6,476 bases of DNA from NCBI GenBank assembly GCA_021768985.1, contig JAETTR010000072.1:1-6476 (forward strand). Reading direction: 5' to 3'. Both the position numbers and the translations under genes were made by a program. Origin of the DNA: Bacillota bacterium. Lineage in GTDB: Bacteria > Bacillota > Clostridia > Christensenellales > Borkfalkiaceae. Positions 5,714 to 6,476 of the stretch are shown here, in pieces (the first letter of the stretch is position 1; every line of letters begins with the position of its first letter). The notes under the pieces were generated by a model. It was given only the letters and a program-made list of their open reading frames with translations, searched no databases and had not been told where the DNA came from.

Positions 5714-5763
5714 CGAATTGCGCGCCACGAGAAGGGTTTCCCTTCGCTGTGGGACACAATTTG
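5714..5763 (+). other. Composite stem-loop in rpsM leader
   Basis: GAAGGG (5731-5736) pairs with CCCTTC (5740-5745) around TTT. CCAC (5725-5728) pairs with GTGG (5749-5752) below it, with a small asymmetry. After a 4x4 internal loop, CGAATTG (5714-5720) pairs with CAATTTG (5757-5763), one pair being G-U. Together this is about 17 pairs in a 50-nt hairpin. The T-run 5703-5709 precedes it rather than follows it, so on this strand it is not an intrinsic terminator; on the other strand the same run reads as A. Function is unknown. Confidence 0.45.
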
Positions 5764-5833
5764 CCGCATTCCTACGGCTTTACAGTCTATCACATAATAA
5801 GAATCGGTATTGCAAAGTTGTTGGTTGGTTTTA

Positions 5834-5898
5834 CTCACGGAATTTCTTTGCCGCTATTTTGCCCCGCAGGGGATATAAAAGAAAGAAATTCGTGAATA
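5834..5898. repeat. Inverted-repeat element, copy 2 (long loop)
   Basis: This has the same two arms as copy 1: CTCACGGAATTTCTTT (5834-5849) and AAAGAAATTCGTGAATA (5882-5898). They pair over 14 positions with the same bulged G (5840). The loop is 32 nt instead of 5-7 and contains its own mini-hairpin, CCCC (5862-5865) with GGGG (5869-5872) around GCA. Arms are identical in sequence and orientation to copy 1, 454 bp away, while the loops differ, which argues for one repeat family with an internally shortened member. There is no clear target-site duplication at either copy. It lies about 110 nt before the rpsM start, inside the predicted leader. Confidence 0.75.
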
Positions 5899-5941
5899 AT
5901 ACGAAGATTCTACGTTTTTCGGTTGGGAATATTTTCCACTG

Positions 5942-5982
5942 TTCCCGCGGGAAACGGTAACACATATAAAAAATATTTACCG
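5942..5982 (+). promoter_or_regulatory. Palindrome and hairpin next to rpsM ribosome site
   Basis: TTCCCGCGGGAA (5942-5953) is a perfect 12-bp palindrome. Directly after it CGGTAA (5955-5960) pairs with TTACCG (5977-5982), continued inward by ATAT (5964-5967) with ATAT (5973-5976) around an A-rich loop. This second hairpin ends 8 nt before GGAGG (5991-5995), the rpsM ribosome binding site. The placement suits translational control of rpsM or a DNA operator, but nothing in the sequence proves either. Confidence 0.4.
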
Positions 5983-6006
5983 AATAACACGGAGGTTAAA
6001 AGTTTC

Positions 6007-6375
6007 ATGGCACGTATTGCCGGTGTGGATTTACCGAGAGAGAAACGGGTAGAGATCGGTCTCACCTACATTTACGGAATCGGACTCGCTACGTCGAAAA
6101 AGATTCTTGCCGCTACGGGGATCAATCCCGACACGCGGGTAAAGGATCTGGACGAGAACGACGTTTCCAAATTGAGAGAATATATCGACCACCACTACAC
6201 GGTGGAGGGCGAGCTTCGCGGGGCGGTCAGCCTCAACATCAAGCGCCTGATGGAAATCGGGTGCTATCGTGGCGTGCGCCACAGAAAGGGTCTTCCCGTT
6301 CGCGGACAGAGCACGAAGCGTAACGCGAGAACGAGAAAGGGACCTCGCCGTACGGTGGCGAACAAGAAGAAGTAA
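6007..6375 (+). CDS. rpsM: 30S ribosomal protein S13
   Basis: A complete 122-aa S13, the usual length. S13 lies in the 30S head, contacts the P-site tRNA through its tail, and forms bridge B1 with L5 of the 50S subunit. The N-terminus MARIAGVDLPREKRVEIGLT is canonical, with the helix-hairpin-helix YIYGIG at 21-26. The C-terminal half has YRGVRHRKGLPVRGQSTKRN (87-106) and ends ARTRKGPRRTVANKKK, the family's basic tail. ATG 6007 is chosen because it gives the canonical start; an in-frame ATG at 5923 would add 28 unrelated residues. GGAGG (5991-5995) is 11 nt from the ATG, slightly longer than for the other genes here. Its own promoter is at 5559-5587. Confidence 0.98.
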   Translation: MARIAGVDLPREKRVEIGLTYIYGIGLATSKKILAATGINPDTRVKDLDENDVSKLREYIDHHYTVEGELRGAVSLNIKRLMEIGCYRGVRHRKGLPVRGQSTKRNARTRKGPRRTVANKKK

Positions 6376-6388
6376 GGAGTAACGGATT

Positions 6389-6476
6389 ATGGCTGAAAAG
6401 AAGAAAACGGTCGTTTCGCGCAAGCGGAAAGAACTGAAAAAGGTTGACAAGGGACAAGTTCATATTCAGTCCACCT
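6389..6476 (+). CDS. rpsK: 30S ribosomal protein S11, N-terminal fragment
   Basis: The first 29 codons are present and the gene runs off the window end. The product begins MAEKKKTVVSRKRKELKKVD and continues KGQVHIQST, which matches the start of the conserved S11 core (G-x-x-HIQS/T, normally followed by FNNTIV). S11 sits on the 30S platform near the E site and contacts the mRNA exit path together with S7 and S18. AAGGAG (6374-6379) overlaps the rpsM stop and is 9 nt before ATG 6389, so it is almost certainly co-transcribed with rpsM. In this cluster rpsD, rpoA and rplQ usually follow; they are outside the window. Confidence 0.95.
   Translation, partial: MAEKKKTVVSRKRKELKKVDKGQVHIQST

Larger units (their letters stand above)
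5588..6006 (+). promoter_or_regulatory. Long, possibly structured leader upstream of rpsM
   Basis: This is non-coding DNA of 419 bp, more AT-rich than the flanking genes. From the promoter start near 5595 it would form a leader of about 410 nt before rpsM. Hairpins visible in order are 5617-5686 (TAAAAC with GTTTTA, closing over the perfect stem 5640-5663), a composite helix at 5714-5763, GCCG/CGGC at 5763-5766/5775-5778, the inverted repeat 5834-5898, the palindrome 5942-5953, and 5955-5982 next to the ribosome binding site. A T-run (5703-5709) lies between the first two but has no GC stem directly before it. In E. coli the rpsM leader is the S4 autoregulatory site, so a ribosomal-protein leader is a reasonable hypothesis; an independent small RNA is the alternative. 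No known RNA family was recognised. Confidence 0.45.

Noticed and set aside
5595..5830. 6S RNA, tmRNA, SRP RNA or a tRNA in the long gap
   Set aside because: I checked for the long 6S-type helix with a central bubble, for a T-loop sequence and for acceptor-like ends, and found none. No known RNA family was recognised by eye.
5647..5895. Open frame of 82 codons on + in the rpmJ-rpsM gap
   Set aside because: The start codon lies inside the perfect hairpin and has no proper ribosome site, the composition looks random, and the frame ends in the arm of the inverted repeat. No family resemblance was seen.
5718..5960. Open frame of 80 codons on + (TTG start)
   Set aside because: It has a rare start with no ribosome site, overlaps another empty frame, and reads through the repeat and palindrome. 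It is most likely chance.
5923..6006. N-terminal extension of rpsM from an upstream in-frame ATG
   Set aside because: The extra 28 residues are translated from the palindrome and leader hairpin. S13 starts canonically at 6007.
1..6476. Mobile element, phage, CRISPR or defence genes
   Set aside because: Every gene belongs to the conserved ribosomal cluster. No transposase, integrase, spaced direct-repeat array or foreign-looking gene is present; only the small palindromic repeats are unusual.

Overview
This window is a stretch of the conserved bacterial spc-to-alpha ribosomal protein cluster, read entirely on the + strand. The order is rpsH (3' end), rplF, rplR, rpsE, rpmD, rplO, secY, adk, map, infA, rpmJ, rpsM, rpsK (5' end). 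The adk-map-infA-rpmJ block between secY and rpsM, the four-cysteine (zinc-type) lid of adenylate kinase, the zinc-type L36 and the near-perfect AAGGAG-like ribosome binding sites all point to a Gram-positive bacterium of the Bacillota, most likely Clostridia. The coding DNA is moderately GC-rich (many CCC, GGC and CGC codons), which fits an uncultured gut-type clostridial lineage better than classical low-GC Clostridium. That finer placement is inference.

Region 1 (1-2180) is a tight run of ribosomal protein genes. The gaps are 10-13 bp, and most Shine-Dalgarno sequences overlap or abut the preceding stop codon. Region 2 (2181-3519) is secY, the membrane pore of the Sec translocase. Region 3 (3520-3687) is a 168-bp non-coding gap holding a large imperfect palindrome. 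Region 4 (3688-5302) is adk, map and infA; adk and map overlap by ATGA. Region 5 (5303-6006) is the unusual part. rpmJ sits between two non-coding stretches (132 and 455 bp), each holding a copy of the same inverted-repeat element. An exact-consensus sigma-A promoter starts 8 nt after the rpmJ stop and would give rpsM a leader of about 410 nt with several possible RNA hairpins. Region 6 (6007-6476) is rpsM and the start of rpsK.

The genes build the 50S and 30S subunits (L6, L18, L15, L30, L36; S8, S5, S13, S11), start translation (IF-1), trim N-terminal methionine (MetAP), export proteins (SecY) and balance adenylate nucleotides (Adk). All proteins look intact and ordinary. No mobile-element gene, CRISPR array, tRNA or rRNA was seen. 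Everything out of the ordinary is in the intergenic DNA: the duplicated hairpin element, the secY-adk palindrome, the internal consensus promoter and the long structured leader of rpsM. None of these amounts to a demonstrated new system; the rpsM leader and the repeat family are the leads worth testing.
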